Made by a program: the position numbers and the translations under genes. Positions 22,282 through 33,105 of a stretch of 64,000 nt of DNA are shown piece after piece. Position 1 is the stretch's first letter; every line of letters starts with the position of its first letter. The stretch comes from Staphylotrichum longicolle (lineage: Eukaryota > Ascomycota > Sordariomycetes > Sordariales > Chaetomiaceae). The DNA is taken from positions 930,001 to 994,000 of the forward strand of contig JAHCVI010000004.1 of assembly GCA_019096155.1 (NCBI GenBank). Direction: 5' to 3'. The notes beneath the pieces are model-generated. The model was not told where the DNA came from, searched no databases, and saw only the letters and a program-made list of their open reading frames with translations.

Positions 22282-23415
22282 TTAGATCCTCACCATCCTT
22301 CCAATGCCCACCCCTGAGCTCCTACTCTCGGGGTAAAAGGCAGACTCCCACGACTTTGCCTGCGCCATTAACTCGTAATCCAGCCCTTTCCCGCCGCCGG
22401 TGACATACATGAACTTGGTAAACTCCGCCGTGGCAACGTACGAAAACGGGGTGTTGGCCGGCACAAACACCACATCCCCATCGATCAAGCTCGCTGCCTC
22501 GAACCCGTCCACCTCTACCTCCAACTGGCCCTCTTCCACCATAAACGCCGTCGCAACCGCACTCTTTACCACCGCTCCCTTCCTCCCCGCCTCCGCACCC
22601 ACATACGGGCTGAGCGTGATCGTCCCCTGAGAGAACGTCCCATTCGTCTGCCGCCCCGTCACGAACGGCGCGATGATCTGATACCTCCCCCCTTCCGAGT
22701 TCAGCCACTTTGGCCCGTGGTTCTTGGCTACCCAGATCGGCGCCGCCATGTCATCCGGAAGCACATTCGGCCCGTCGTACCAGTTCCCCGGCCCGGCCTT
22801 GCCGTTCACCGCGTCCGCGCGCGCGACAAAGTCCAGCTGCGGGTAGACGTCCCATTTGCTCAGCTCTGAAATGTTGAAACCCCCCGCGCCGGGCAACGTG
22901 CCATTCTGCCCCGCTCCTGGGGAGGAAGAGAGGAGGGCCATGTGAAAAAAGAATTCCTCAAACCCGCCGGGGACGAGAACGCCGGTCAGCTGGGTGTCGG
23001 GCTCGAGCAGGGAGAAGGTGTGGATTGTGTTGTAGGGGATCGCGCCGATGTCTCCTGGCCCAAGGATGCGGGTCTGCTGGATGGAGGTGTTGGCTTTGTA
23101 GGTGTCGAGGTTCTGGCCCCAGAGCTGGACGCGACCCTTGACGGTGTAGAAGTTTTCGTAGGTTTTTTTATGGACGTGCGGGAAGAGACCGGGGCCGAGG
23201 CCGGTGCTGGAGCCGCCGGCGTTGGTGTTGAGGATGCAGAAGGCGTTGCCGGAGGAGTTGCCTGTCACGGGAAAGGTGTTGCCGCCGGGTAGTTTGATAC
23301 CATGGCCTTTTTTGAGGGCGTAAGGACGGGGAGATTGGGGCGTGGTGGGGACCCAGAGGGAGGCAGCACTGGCGGTGGCGGCGGCGGCGAGGAGAGGTAG
23401 AATTGAAGGAAGCAT
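22282..23415 (-). CDS. Secreted quercetin 2,3-dioxygenase-like bicupin
   Basis: An intronless minus-strand gene encodes 377 residues. It begins with a signal peptide (MLPSILPLLAAAATASA). The N-terminal cupin has PHVHKKTYENFYTVKGRVQ, giving the His-x-His and Glu ligands, with a further His in IPYNTIHTF. This matches the metal site of fungal quercetinases. A second cupin without a full ligand set follows (FMVEEGQLEVEVDGFEAASL, DGDVVFVPANTPFSYVATAE). Such enzymes open the flavonol ring of quercetin with release of CO and could detoxify plant flavonols. Length agrees with the family. It is divergently arranged with the GH55 gene across 523 bases. Confidence 0.88.
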   Translation of the reverse strand: MLPSILPLLAAAATASAASLWVPTTPQSPRPYALKKGHGIKLPGGNTFPVTGNSSGNAFCILNTNAGGSSTGLGPGLFPHVHKKTYENFYTVKGRVQLWGQNLDTYKANTSIQQTRILGPGDIGAIPYNTIHTFSLLEPDTQLTGVLVPGGFEEFFFHMALLSSSPGAGQNGTLPGAGGFNISELSKWDVYPQLDFVARADAVNGKAGPGNWYDGPNVLPDDMAAPIWVAKNHGPKWLNSEGGRYQIIAPFVTGRQTNGTFSQGTITLSPYVGAEAGRKGAVVKSAVATAFMVEEGQLEVEVDGFEAASLIDGDVVFVPANTPFSYVATAEFTKFMYVTGGGKGLDYELMAQAKSWESAFYPESRSSGVGIGRMVRI

Positions 23416-23938
23416 GTTGGCGGTGGTGGATGTATTAGGCTTCCCTTGTGATGTGGTGCAGTACGCGACAAAGATGGGTGGTGATCTTTGATAACATCGC
23501 GGCGAGTCTTCACTTACCGTATTGCCGTAGTTGCTGCCGACCCGGAACTTCCTAATGAAATGTCGGAAGACCCGAGCTGAAGTCGCAGCCGGCTCGGTAG
23601 ATCTCGATCAGCCACGTGGATACACTCAGCCTGAAATCAATAAGACGGGGTCGTACGAACGCAAGCATGTTGAATACTGATAGTATGCCATGTTGTTCGC
23701 TTGGATCATTTTGATGAACCAAGATTGTAAAGTTCGGCGATGACGCGGCGGAGACTGGAGGGAGTATAGGAGGTGGAAATCCCGGAGGCTTCTCCAGAAA
23801 GGTCGAATGTTTTATGTTATCATAAGAGCCTCCCTATGTACATGTGTTGAGAATTGAGATTCCAGCAATCGATTGAGGCTTTGTTGTTATAGTTGGATTT
23901 GTGACTCTTTCTCACATCTCTTATTTGCGCTATCAGAG
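23416..23938. other. Divergent promoter region
   Basis: A 523-base region lies between the starts of the quercetinase-like and GH55 genes and may regulate both. No further gene or clear repeat is seen. Confidence 0.5.
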
Positions 23939-26489
23939 ATGCTGCTGTTGCTACTTCCTTTTCTAGCATTGTCCGTTGGGGCAGTGAGCGCAGTGGTACC
24001 CCAGCAAAGCACCCTGGAATACTGGTATGAGGGCATCAACCACAACGGCATCAGCCCTGGCATCTCAAACGGCAAGAACTGGACAGCGTTCCGGAACGTC
24101 AAGGATTACGGCGCCAAGGGTGATGGCACAACGGACGACACAGCTGCCATTCAGCGGGCCATCAACACGGGCGACAGCACCGGCACCCGGGACTCTGGCC
24201 GCTTCGGTTCCACCGGCCAGCCTGCGGTTGTCTACTTCCCTGCGGGAACCTACCTGGTCAAGTCTACCATCAAGAGTGCCATTGGAACTGTGATCATGGG
24301 CAACCCAACAAACCTCCCAACCATCAAAGCAGCAGCTGGTTTTACTGGAACTTATGTCCTGTTTGGACGAGACCAGCGCTACTCGGGTCTCGTTGGCTTC
24401 TTCCATGGAGTCAAGAACTTGATTCTTGACAGCACCGCGGTGCCCGCCACCAAGTCTATCACGCTCCTCGAGTGGAGCGTCAGTCAGAACAACCTGCTGT
24501 CGAATGTCGTCTTCGACATGCCGGTCGGTGCTACCACGCATACTGGGATTGCAACACAGGGAATGTGCTCAGCCCTGATCATGAACGACCTTCAATTTAG
24601 GGGAGGTGGAATTGGCATCCAATTGACAGCAACCCAATACCACTTCAAGAACCTTCATTTCAAGGGTATGAGGGTTGCCCCTGAACCTGCCCTGCTCTGC
24701 AGACACTGACTACTCAGCAGATGTTAAGACAGGAATCCGCATTGCCAGTCTTCTCCAGGCAACCGCCCAGGAGTTGAAATTCGAGGGCTGTTCAGTGGGC
24801 ATCGACGCCAGTTCCGGAGGGAGTGGCATGTTGAACTTGATCGACTCGACAGCCACCAACACCTCCGTTGTCGTTGCCGCCGCTGCCACGTCAAGCACTG
24901 TTTCAGGCTCGCTTGTATTGGAGAATGTCATTGTTGATGATTCTGTCCCCGTGGTGAGTTTTGCGCTTCACAGCAATGACAATCGAAGTACAAGCAATGC
25001 CCGAGCCTGTCCACGCACCGACTAACACCCAACATGCACAGACCGTCAAAACCGGCACCACAAAACACACTCACCGGATCCATCCGCCCCAACAACGCCT
25101 GGATCCGAGGCAACATCTACCCCTCCACCTCCTCCAGTGTCACTCACTCCACCGGCCAACTCACCCCCGTCTCCCGGCCCCTCCCTCATCAACACCACTA
25201 CCTCCTCCTACTTCACCCTCCCCCCGCCCACCTACGCCACCTACCCGCTCACCTCCATCATCAACGTCAAGTCGGTCCCCTCCCACCCCGTCGCCGGCGA
25301 CGGCGCGACAGACGACGCCCGCCTCGCAGCCATCCTCACCTCCGCCGCCGCGGCAGCGGGCGCGGCAAGGTCGTCTACTTCCCGCACGGCATCTACCTCT
25401 CACCGACACCCTCCGCATCCCGCCGGGCAGCAGGCTCGTCGGCGAGGCGTGGACGCTCGCCGCGTCGGGCGCAAAGTTCGCGGACCCCGCCCGCCCGCGC
25501 GCCATGCTGCAGGTGGGTGAGGATGGCGAGAAGGGTGTGCGCAGATGTCGGATTTCATTTTTACTGCTGCGGACGTCCTGCCCGGGGCGGTGTTGGTGAG
25601 TGAATATGGGCCCGGGTTTTGGAACTGCCACTTTCGGGTCGGGGGTGCGAGGGGTCCAAGGTCAGGGGAAGGGGTGTGCGCGCCGGAGGGGTGTTTGGCG
25701 GCGCGGCTGAGTCTGCATCTGCGGGAGGGGTCGAGCTCGTATTGGAGAATGTGTGGAGTTGGACGGGCTGACCATGATCTGGATGAGACGGGGGAGGTGT
25801 ATCCCGGTGTGGCGGGAGGGTTTCTGGTGGAGGCGAAGGGGGGGACGTGGATGCTCGGGATGGGCGTTGGTAAGTTGCACTTGGGAATGGGGGATTTGGC
25901 AGGATGGGGTCAAGGCTGACAGCTGCAGAACATAACGTGCTGTACCAAGTCAACATCAACAAGGCCGAGAATGTGTTCATTGGGTTGCAGCAAGGGGAGT
26001 CGGCGTACTGGCAGGGTAAGGGGAATACGCTGCTGGCCCCGGCACCTTGGAAGGACTCTTTGCTGGAGAGCGATCCCGACTTTAAGTGGTGTGGAGCCAA
26101 CGACGTCCAGGTGAGTGTTTATGAGACCCCTGGACCCCTTTTCTTCCAACTAGGCACTGCTAACACTTAACATCCAGTGCCGTATGGGTCTTTACCAAAG
26201 GGTCTCGCATTCGAAAAACATCAACATCTACAGCAGCGGCTTTTGGAACTTTGTCGCTGGTCCCCAGCGGACCATGTGTACTGACGACTGTCAAGATAAC
26301 GCCGCGCCTTATGACTCCAACGAGAAGATGTACGTGTACGGTGTCAGCACCATCAACAACAAGAACCTGGTTCTTGAGCAGAGTGGAGATAACGTCACCG
26401 TCGTGGCGTCGCGGGCTGCCAATGCCGGGGCCGCGATGGATGGATTCAAAACGGCGAGTGTTGCTGGATACTTCAGACAAAGTGGTTGA
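23939..26489 (+). pseudogene. GH55 exo-beta-1,3-glucanase gene with about seven frameshifts
   Basis: The start ATG at 23939 gives a signal peptide (MLLLLLPFLALSVGAVSA). Exons 23939-24665 and 24721-24953 are intact and show the GH55 pectate-lyase-like helix (YWYEGINHNG, VKDYGAKGDGTTDDTAAIQ). The exon from 25042 to 25869 keeps clear GH55 similarity (AGDGATDDARLAA, GKVVYFPHGIYL, LRIPPGSRLVGEAW, FWNCHFRVGGA, ADHDLD) but only by switching frame near 25063, 25180, 25368, 25410, 25542, 25741 and 25771. Exons 25929-26110 and 26178-26489 (NKAENVFIGLQQGES, YGVSTINNKN) are again clean. The active gene would encode an extracellular 1,3-glucanase of roughly 750 residues. The indels lie in a GC-rich stretch, so sequencing error is as likely as true decay. 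Confidence 0.8.
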
Positions 26490-26653
26490 CGTGTGCTCAT
26501 GTGCACAGGAATGTTGAGGAGCACGAGACCTTGAACCAGCAACAAGATACAAAAAAGCGTTGCGCATTGTACTACCTTATGCTACCTCATGACAATCAAA
26601 TGTAAGATATGATCATGCTTATCCCACCAACTCCCTGATGTTCCATTCCCAAG

Positions 26654-28417
26654 TTACAATCCGCCCTGCAGGGGCCTCATCCTCAAGTACATGCCATGCT
26701 CGGCTTGATGGTGATCCTCGGCAATCTTGGACTCGTCCATCGCCAAATCCCACGAGAACGACGTCACCAGGGTAGCAAGCAGACACCGCATCTCAGCCTT
26801 TGCAAACTCCTGCCCGATACAGCTCCGCGGGCCCTGCAAGAAGGTCAAAAAGTCGTAGGCGCTCTTGGCCCCGCCGTGGCGTTTCTACTTTCCGTCGTCG
26901 GCGTTGATCCAGCGCTCAGGCTTGAACTCGCCGGCGTCCGGGCCCCAGATCTCGGGCGAGCGGTTGATTTGCCAGATAGAGATGACCATCTCGGTGCCCT
27001 TGGGGATGAACTGGTCGCCGATGGAGCTGTCGCGGAGCGCCTCGCGCATGGTGACCGGGACGGTGGGGTACAGGCGCAGGGTCTCGTGCATGATTCCGTT
27101 CAGGTAGGGCATCTGCTTCAACAGGTTGACAAGGTCCTCAGATGGGTCGCGTGCCTGGGGGTTCTCCCCGAGCGCCTCTGTGACTTCGTCGCGGAGCTTC
27201 TTTTGGATATCGGGGTGCTTTGCGAGGAGGTAGGCGGCCCATGTGAGGGCCGATGCTGTGGTTTCGTGCCTGGGATACGGATCAGTAACGGCCGAGGGTG
27301 AGTGGTCCTTCCAGAGCTTTGACATACCCTGCGGCCAGGAAGGTGAGGAGCTGGTCTTTGAGGACCTCGTCGTCAAAGCCGCCGGACTTGATCAGGAGTG
27401 ACAAGATGTCGAAGTGGTCATCACCCTTCTGGTCGATTGCGGTTCGTTTCTCCCGAATCAAGTCCCGGCAGATGTTGTCGAGCGAAGTGGTCAAGTAGAC
27501 AAAAAGCTGGTTGAGTTTCCACGGCAGCAGCTTGATGACGGGGTTACCGAAGCCCAGGTTGAGTGTTGCGTAAACGATCTTCTCCCGGTTCGGCTCGAGC
27601 AGTTCCTCGTAGAGTTCCTGGAGCGGGTCGCTTGCCTTCTCAACGGCGTTGATTTCGCGACCCATGCCGGCAATTCCGATGATGTCGAGAGTGACTTTGC
27701 TCGCCCAAGTGGTCAGTTCGAGCACGGCCGAGCCTTTGGACTCGGTGGTTGCGCCGTTGGCAATCTCGCTCTTGAGTTTCCGCATCAAGATGCCGGCCTT
27801 TGACCACATCATAGGATACAGATCCGTGATGTGCCGGGCGTGGAAAGCAGGCAGGGTATTCTTGCGGAGGAACTTGTGCTTATCCTCCTCCAGAGTGATC
27901 AGGCCATCTCCGATGATCAGGCGCAGAAAGGCGGCAATCCTCCTTGGCTTGACGAAGTCGTAGCACTTGTGCGAGAGCAGGTCCGGCAGCAGCTGAGGTT
28001 TGGCGACGAAGACTTGGCGTCCGAGGGCATCCAGCACAAGCAGATCCTCATTGGGATACCGTTTGGCCAGATCGAGGAACAGGTCTCCTGCGGGTCCTTC
28101 TTTGACGAGGAGCGTTCGATAAGCAGCGCTGAGGATGTCCTTTGGGAAACTGAGTGAGTCTAGGCCGCCAGGAATCTGTCAGGGGTTTCGCTTACTCTCG
28201 GGCCTGGGAGGCGGCGCAAAGGACTGAACAGGTTGGGGTACAGAACCACCCAAAAGATGATGCCGAAGGCATAGTTGACCAAAATGGTTCCAACGACGGC
28301 CGTGAACCGACTATGCGCGCTGAAGTAGTCCGGCCATACCCTGATAACGAGGAAGTACTCCGCCAGCCCGGCAATGGTCAGGCTGGGAAGACTGAAAAGA
28401 CGAGAAGCGAGTCCCAT
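26654..28417 (-). pseudogene. Cytochrome P450 with in-frame stop before the heme site
   Basis: Minus-strand exons 28417-28196, 28149-27328 and 27269-26654. The N-terminus has membrane segments and the PGPR hinge. The I-helix AAGHETTAS spans intron 27270-27327; ExxR is in HETLRLYP; the heme loop is FLQGPRSCIG. Two lesions are visible. A TAG at 26885-26887 interrupts the frame after PERWINADDGK, yet the same frame continues with HGGAKSAYDFLTF into the heme loop. The first intron (28150-28195, 46 nt, good GT and AG signals) joins PGPR to FPKDILSAAY out of phase. Without correction the product lacks its heme ligand. This may be a young pseudogene or carry sequence errors. It sits next to the regulator and near the Baeyer-Villiger gene. 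Confidence 0.8.
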
Positions 28418-29234
28418 GATCCGTGATGTGTTTAGGCCAGAAAAGGGATGACGCTGGAGACTTGGAAAGAAGACACAAGAAGTTTGATAGCGTTTGTTGC
28501 AGACGTGCAGACAAAGCCAGTAAGTTTGGCCTCCTTTAAGGTTGACGTGGAGATGATGTTCTTGGATGAACAGGACAAGACAGATTCGGCCTGGTCCGCG
28601 CGGCCCAGGACGCGCGTTGATGTGAACACAAGGATGCTTGTCAAATCTTCGAGGTCAAGTCCCAAAGAGCCAGACATCATTGCGGTGGGGAGGACTGTAT
28701 CCAGCGAAGTCCATGGCTTGGTGCTACTGCTGTGTCGATCAAGATGCCCTGCCGGTTAGTGGATGCACCCCGGGATCCCTGGCTTCGGGTTGCGACGCTA
28801 CGCCCCCTCACGCAGGTCGCAAAGTCCAACCCCATTGAGCTTAGCGTGCGAGCCTCAACGACACTCCCCACGGGAGACGCGCATGACCCCGACTTTCCGG
28901 GGTCAGGGGATAAACGAGGCCATGACTCTTGCGAGCATCTAAACCCCTGGGCCTTGCCACAGAGTTACGACTGCCGCACATGCATGCTTCGGTCGTCCTG
29001 TGATTCTTCATCAGTCACATGCCAACATTGCCGTTGCGAAGCCTCACAGCCCGTCGTTCCAGTCCGCTAATTCCCCGTCCATGGTTGGTTCTGCCATCTC
29101 GCGCCCGCAACGTGTACTGGGCCTGAGTTCATCAAGCATCTCTGGCATCCACTGGACGATGATGGGAAAGTGATAGCTGATATTAGGCAATTTGTAGCTC
29201 CTAAGCTCGCACAACCAAAATCGAAGCGCAGGAC
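28418..29234. other. Intergenic, 0.8 kb, P450 promoter side
   Basis: This lies between the P450 start and the 3' end of the regulator gene, both on the minus strand. Small open frames lack motifs. Confidence 0.45.
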
Positions 29235-31080
29235 TCAAGACCTGATCATACATTCGAAATCCCACACCAGATTACTTGCGCTCGCCTCCTCTTGTCCTGT
29301 CGCAGTACACCACAGGGGGCTATCCACCACCGGAGAAAAAGCCTCGTCCACCGAAATGGGGCTCAAGCCCAACGTCGGGGTTATCCGCGAACGCAGGGCA
29401 ATCTGCTCCTGCGCCCACCTCGATCTCTTGATATCCTCCTCCTCCATGCCCACCGCAGCCCGGATCCCCATCCCCGCGTTTAGCCGTGCCAAGATTTCCG
29501 TTGCCTTCTGGCCCTGTCCCGGCGTCAGGTACGCGCACGACGACACCAGCCGAATCGAGTGCACAATGACGATGGCGGCGGCCCCGTCGTGGGCGACCGT
29601 CCCAGGGAGGCCGCCGGGGCCGACATCGCCGAGCGCGTACGGCACACACGAGAGGATGTCATCGATCACTGCAACAACGTCCATCTCAAGGAATGGGATG
29701 TACTCAGCCAGTGCGGCACCGACGCTGTCGCCTTCCTGCAGGTAGTGATGTGCGATCATGCTCATCAACAAGATCAGCCGTGCCGACCGGATCAGAATGA
29801 TGGTGCACGCCGTCTCGACGTCGTAGTGGGTGGTCCCGGATGCCACTTCGCCGAGCGCCGTCGGCGTCCCGCGCCCCTTGAACATGCTGTGCCAGTAGTC
29901 TGCCGCCTCGACGTCCCAGCGGTGGAAGTCGTCGAGGGTTTCGGAGCATGTTTGTATGATGGATGCTTGTTCTTCGGCGTCGAGCCCGGCTCGACATGAC
30001 TGTAACCGGTGCCGCAGCGAGAGCGTCCTTGACATCATGCCCAGGGCGCGCAGGAGGGGGTCGAAAACGCCCCATACTGTAGCGATGGCCCCGGGATCGA
30101 CGTATGTGTCGTCGTCTTGCAGGAATGAATAGACTTGCTGCGAAGAGGGTCAGCATCAGCAGCTTTGGAGCCGTGACTACCTCGATAGTCGATCGACTAT
30201 CGAGGCGGGTAGCGACGGGACTTACCAAGCGGATGAGAGACAGGAAAAGGAGCTCTGCCCCTCGACTTGTTGCAATCTGCTCTGGCCCCCGCTTCTCCAC
30301 CAGATAAAACAACCCCGGCGCATGCTCGCTCGTGCCCCCGTGCTTCTCGCCGCTGATGTCCTTCAATACGCACAAGAGCAGGATGGACGTGATGACCTTG
30401 TCGTCGGTGGCTTGGTCTTCAGACCCGATAATGTTTTGAAGCATCTTGATGGCGCGGCCGTAGTTCCTGTACGATTGTACGCGGAACTTCTCGCCACCGA
30501 ATTTGTTGTAGGCCGCCATCTGGGCCACGCTCAGCGTCGCCGTTTCGAGGAGCCCATGGTTGTGGGAGTCGTAGAGGCTGGGGAGGAAGCTCAGGTGACC
30601 GGGATAACCATCTTCTGGATTTGGTGATACGAAACGGTGGATGAAGTAGAACAGAGAGACATGATCGTAACAGGGCTCGGGGGTCCGGGCGAGCACATGG
30701 CTCAAGGCCCCGTTCTGGATGGTTTCTTGCTCTTTTTGTTGTGGCTGCTCAATCTTCACCGCCACTTCAAGTGGTTGAGAGCTTCGCCGTCTCGCGGCCT
30801 TGGTGTTCCTTTGAGTCGGTCGGCTTTCTTGTGTCGAAACTGACCCTGCAGTTGAGGCTGAACTGGAGCTTCGACGGTGTCTGAACTGGAACTGGTCCGT
30901 GTATCCCGTGCATGGCTTGCCGTAGATTAAGCAACGTCGACATGACGGCTTGGTCTCGTCGCACTTTAAGCGCCTGTTAGTTAGTTTCCGATCATGTCGG
31001 CCGCTTCTTGGAGGACCAACCTTCACTTTGCGCTGGCGGCATCGCAAGCACCCTGTGCTGAAATGTCCTGGGAAGACCAT
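29235..31080 (-). CDS. Zn2Cys6 transcription factor
   Basis: Minus-strand exons 31080-31021, 30963-30226 and 30137-29235 give 566 residues. The first intron (30964-31020) splits the zinc cluster. Its removal yields CLRCRQRKVKCDETKPSCRRC in two halves, a canonical Cx2Cx6C...Cx2C layout at the N-terminus. A basic Ser-rich linker and a Gln/Glu-rich stretch follow, then a helical regulatory domain (HVSLFYFIHRFVSPNP, RNYGRAIKMLQNIIG, TACTIILIRSARLILLMSM) like other fungal-specific factors. It probably binds CGG-type sites in the nucleus and may control the flanking oxidative genes, as pathway regulators often lie inside their clusters. That link is inferred. Intron 2 (30138-30225) contains a perfect 26-bp palindrome. 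Confidence 0.92.
30180..30205. repeat. Perfect 26-bp palindrome in intron 2 of the regulator
   Basis: Half-site CCTCGATAGTCGA followed directly by its exact reverse complement, with no spacer. It lies wholly inside the 88-nt intron, about 20 bases from the donor. In RNA it could form a 13-bp hairpin stem without a loop spacer; in DNA it is a symmetric site. Confidence 0.9.
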
Positions 31081-31669
31081 CGTACCAGACTCGAGTCACG
31101 TCTTGATTGTGAACAGATAACATACGATACGGAGCCGTCGTGTTGGGTCCGACCGTGCTGAATGGTGGAGGTGAGAAAAGAATGGGCCACCTGCAAACAT
31201 GGGGGGATGGGCATAAGGCGCAACCCCCGGGCCTGTTCCGCCCCCTGCTGCCAGGGAATCTGAGGGGATGCGGGGGTTTCGTCACGGCCAAGGCACCGCG
31301 CAGGGGCACTTTACTTGCTCTGGTTTAGCTTGCGATGGATGCGAATACGGTGCCGAGGTTGCCCAAGACCCCAGATCCTGGCTCAATGAAACCCTGAATG
31401 CAGATCCTTGACAACGCCTTCAACACCAAAAACTCAAAATTCTCAGACACATATTGATCATGAGAATCGAGGTCGTATATCTGGCACGAGTGTGGTACTA
31501 ACTCCAAGTAGTTCACTACTCCTGCATTGCGGTTCTGGACTCTTCACTCTTAGTTCCTTTTCTCTGAGCATACCTACCTACCCACCTGTCCAAACTTTAC
31601 ACCTCCCGACCTCCCACGTGCCTTCCGACTCCCGGCTTGTCTTGCTCTCCTTGCAGCACCGTCCTCAGC
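31081..31669. other. Divergent promoter between regulator and SDR
   Basis: 589 bases separate the regulator start (minus) from the SDR start (plus). The SDR leader is C/T-rich with ACCTACCTACCCACC near 31570. Shared control of the two genes is possible. No further gene is seen. Confidence 0.5.
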
Positions 31670-32758
31670 ATGGCTTCGGTCCTCTATTCTCCCGCGATCG
31701 ATGTGATTGCGTCCGCGGGCCGTCTGGTTCTCTCGCCTTTCTTGACAGGCCCACTCCTCTTGTCCGCCACGTACTACCCGGAAACCGTGCGCCAGATCGT
31801 CAGCTCAGTCGCCAAGCATCTCCCGGAGCAGCTCGGGGTGTTGCTTTCGTCCGTTCCTCAATCCTCGGCCATAACCGCGCTGCGCGTTCTCGTGGCCCTG
31901 GGCCTGATCCGCACAGTAAACGGGGCGCTGAACACCATCGCATCGAACTCATGGCGCCTCGGCGCGGCGAAGGGCTGGAACTGGTCAAACGAGATTGCCG
32001 TTGTCACGGGCGGTTCCAGCGGAATCGGAAAGGGCATTGTCGAGCGGCTCGTGGCCCTCGGTGTGCGCGTCGCCGTCTTCGACATCCAGGACCTGCCCAA
32101 GGAAATGCAAGGGGATGCCCGCATCCGGTTCTTTCATTGCGACGTGACGTCTTCCGAGTCCGTTGCAGCAGCTGCAGATGCCGTCCGCCGCGAGCTTGGG
32201 CACCCTTCCATTCTCGTCAACAACGCTGGCATTGCCAAACCCATGCCCATCCTCAAGACCTCTGAGGAGTATCTGCGCAGGATCTTCGGCGTCAATGTCA
32301 TGTCCCTGTGGTTCACGACGCAGCAGTTCCTGCCCCGTATGATTCAGCTCGACAAGGGCCACATTGTGACGGTGGCGAGCATCGCTTCCTTCGTAGCTCT
32401 GGCAACGGCTGCCGACTATTCAGCGACCAAGGCGGGGGCTCTGGCGTTCCACGAGTCCCTCGCGTCCGAGATCAAGCACCAATACAAGGCCCCCAGCGTC
32501 CTGACCTCTGTGATCCACCCCAACTTTGTCAAGACACCGCTGCTTGACGACTTTTCCGGCCGCCTCGAGCGCGCCGGGGTCCGGTTGCTGACGAGTGACC
32601 GAATCGCGGATGAAGTTGTTGCTCAAATCAAGAGCAAGAGGGGAGGACAGCTGGTGATCCCAAGCTCAGCGACGGGCATCTCCGCAATCAGAGGGTGGCC
32701 GACATGGCTCCAGGAGCTCTTGCGTGACGCCGTGGCTAAAGGGGCTGTGAAGCCGTAA
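31670..32758 (+). CDS. Membrane-anchored short-chain dehydrogenase/reductase
   Basis: A single exon encodes 362 residues. An N-terminal region of about 100 residues has hydrophobic segments (LSPFLTGPLLLSATYY, ITALRVLVALGLIRTV) that suggest attachment to ER or lipid droplets. The classical SDR core follows: cofactor motif TGGSSGIG at 113-120, NNAG at 184-187, the catalytic Ser in TVASIAS, and YSATK with Tyr250 and Lys254. After the beta2 strand an Asp (VFDIQD) suggests NAD(H) preference. The layout resembles the 17-beta-HSD11/RDH10-like group that oxidises sterols, retinols or long-chain alcohols. In this context it could supply a ketone for the downstream Baeyer-Villiger-type enzyme. Confidence 0.92.
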   Translation: MASVLYSPAIDVIASAGRLVLSPFLTGPLLLSATYYPETVRQIVSSVAKHLPEQLGVLLSSVPQSSAITALRVLVALGLIRTVNGALNTIASNSWRLGAAKGWNWSNEIAVVTGGSSGIGKGIVERLVALGVRVAVFDIQDLPKEMQGDARIRFFHCDVTSSESVAAAADAVRRELGHPSILVNNAGIAKPMPILKTSEEYLRRIFGVNVMSLWFTTQQFLPRMIQLDKGHIVTVASIASFVALATAADYSATKAGALAFHESLASEIKHQYKAPSVLTSVIHPNFVKTPLLDDFSGRLERAGVRLLTSDRIADEVVAQIKSKRGGQLVIPSSATGISAIRGWPTWLQELLRDAVAKGAVKP

Positions 32759-33105
32759 ATGTGGCCATTGTTTGTACCTATAGCATCGGATTTTGCACAC
32801 CTCCTGGTTAGAATAGCCGTAGCAACAATAAAGCACGGATGTCATAAACCCCAGAGCCGACTCCTAAGTTAGATTTGTCTCGCAAATTCATCTTGTCTCC
32901 TGTTCTCCCCAACTGGACTGCATTTGATATCCCCTGTGATCCCGAGTTTTTGCACATGGAAAAGGACCCATTCGGGAGTGTATGCTATTGGCCGGAGCGA
33001 TTCCGATGGAGTATATAGAAATATGGGATCTCGCCCGCTCTGCGCAAACTCCAAGTTTTGACATCACGCCTTCAACCTCTGCACAGAACATCAAACTCTT
33101 CCAAA
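32759..33105. other. Short spacer between SDR and hydrolase
   Basis: 347 bases hold the SDR 3' flank and the promoter of the hydrolase. No gene is seen. Confidence 0.5.
33012..33019 (+). promoter_or_regulatory. TATA box of the HSL-type hydrolase
   Basis: TATATAGA lies 94 bases before the ATG at 33106, followed by a C/A-rich leader. Confidence 0.5.
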
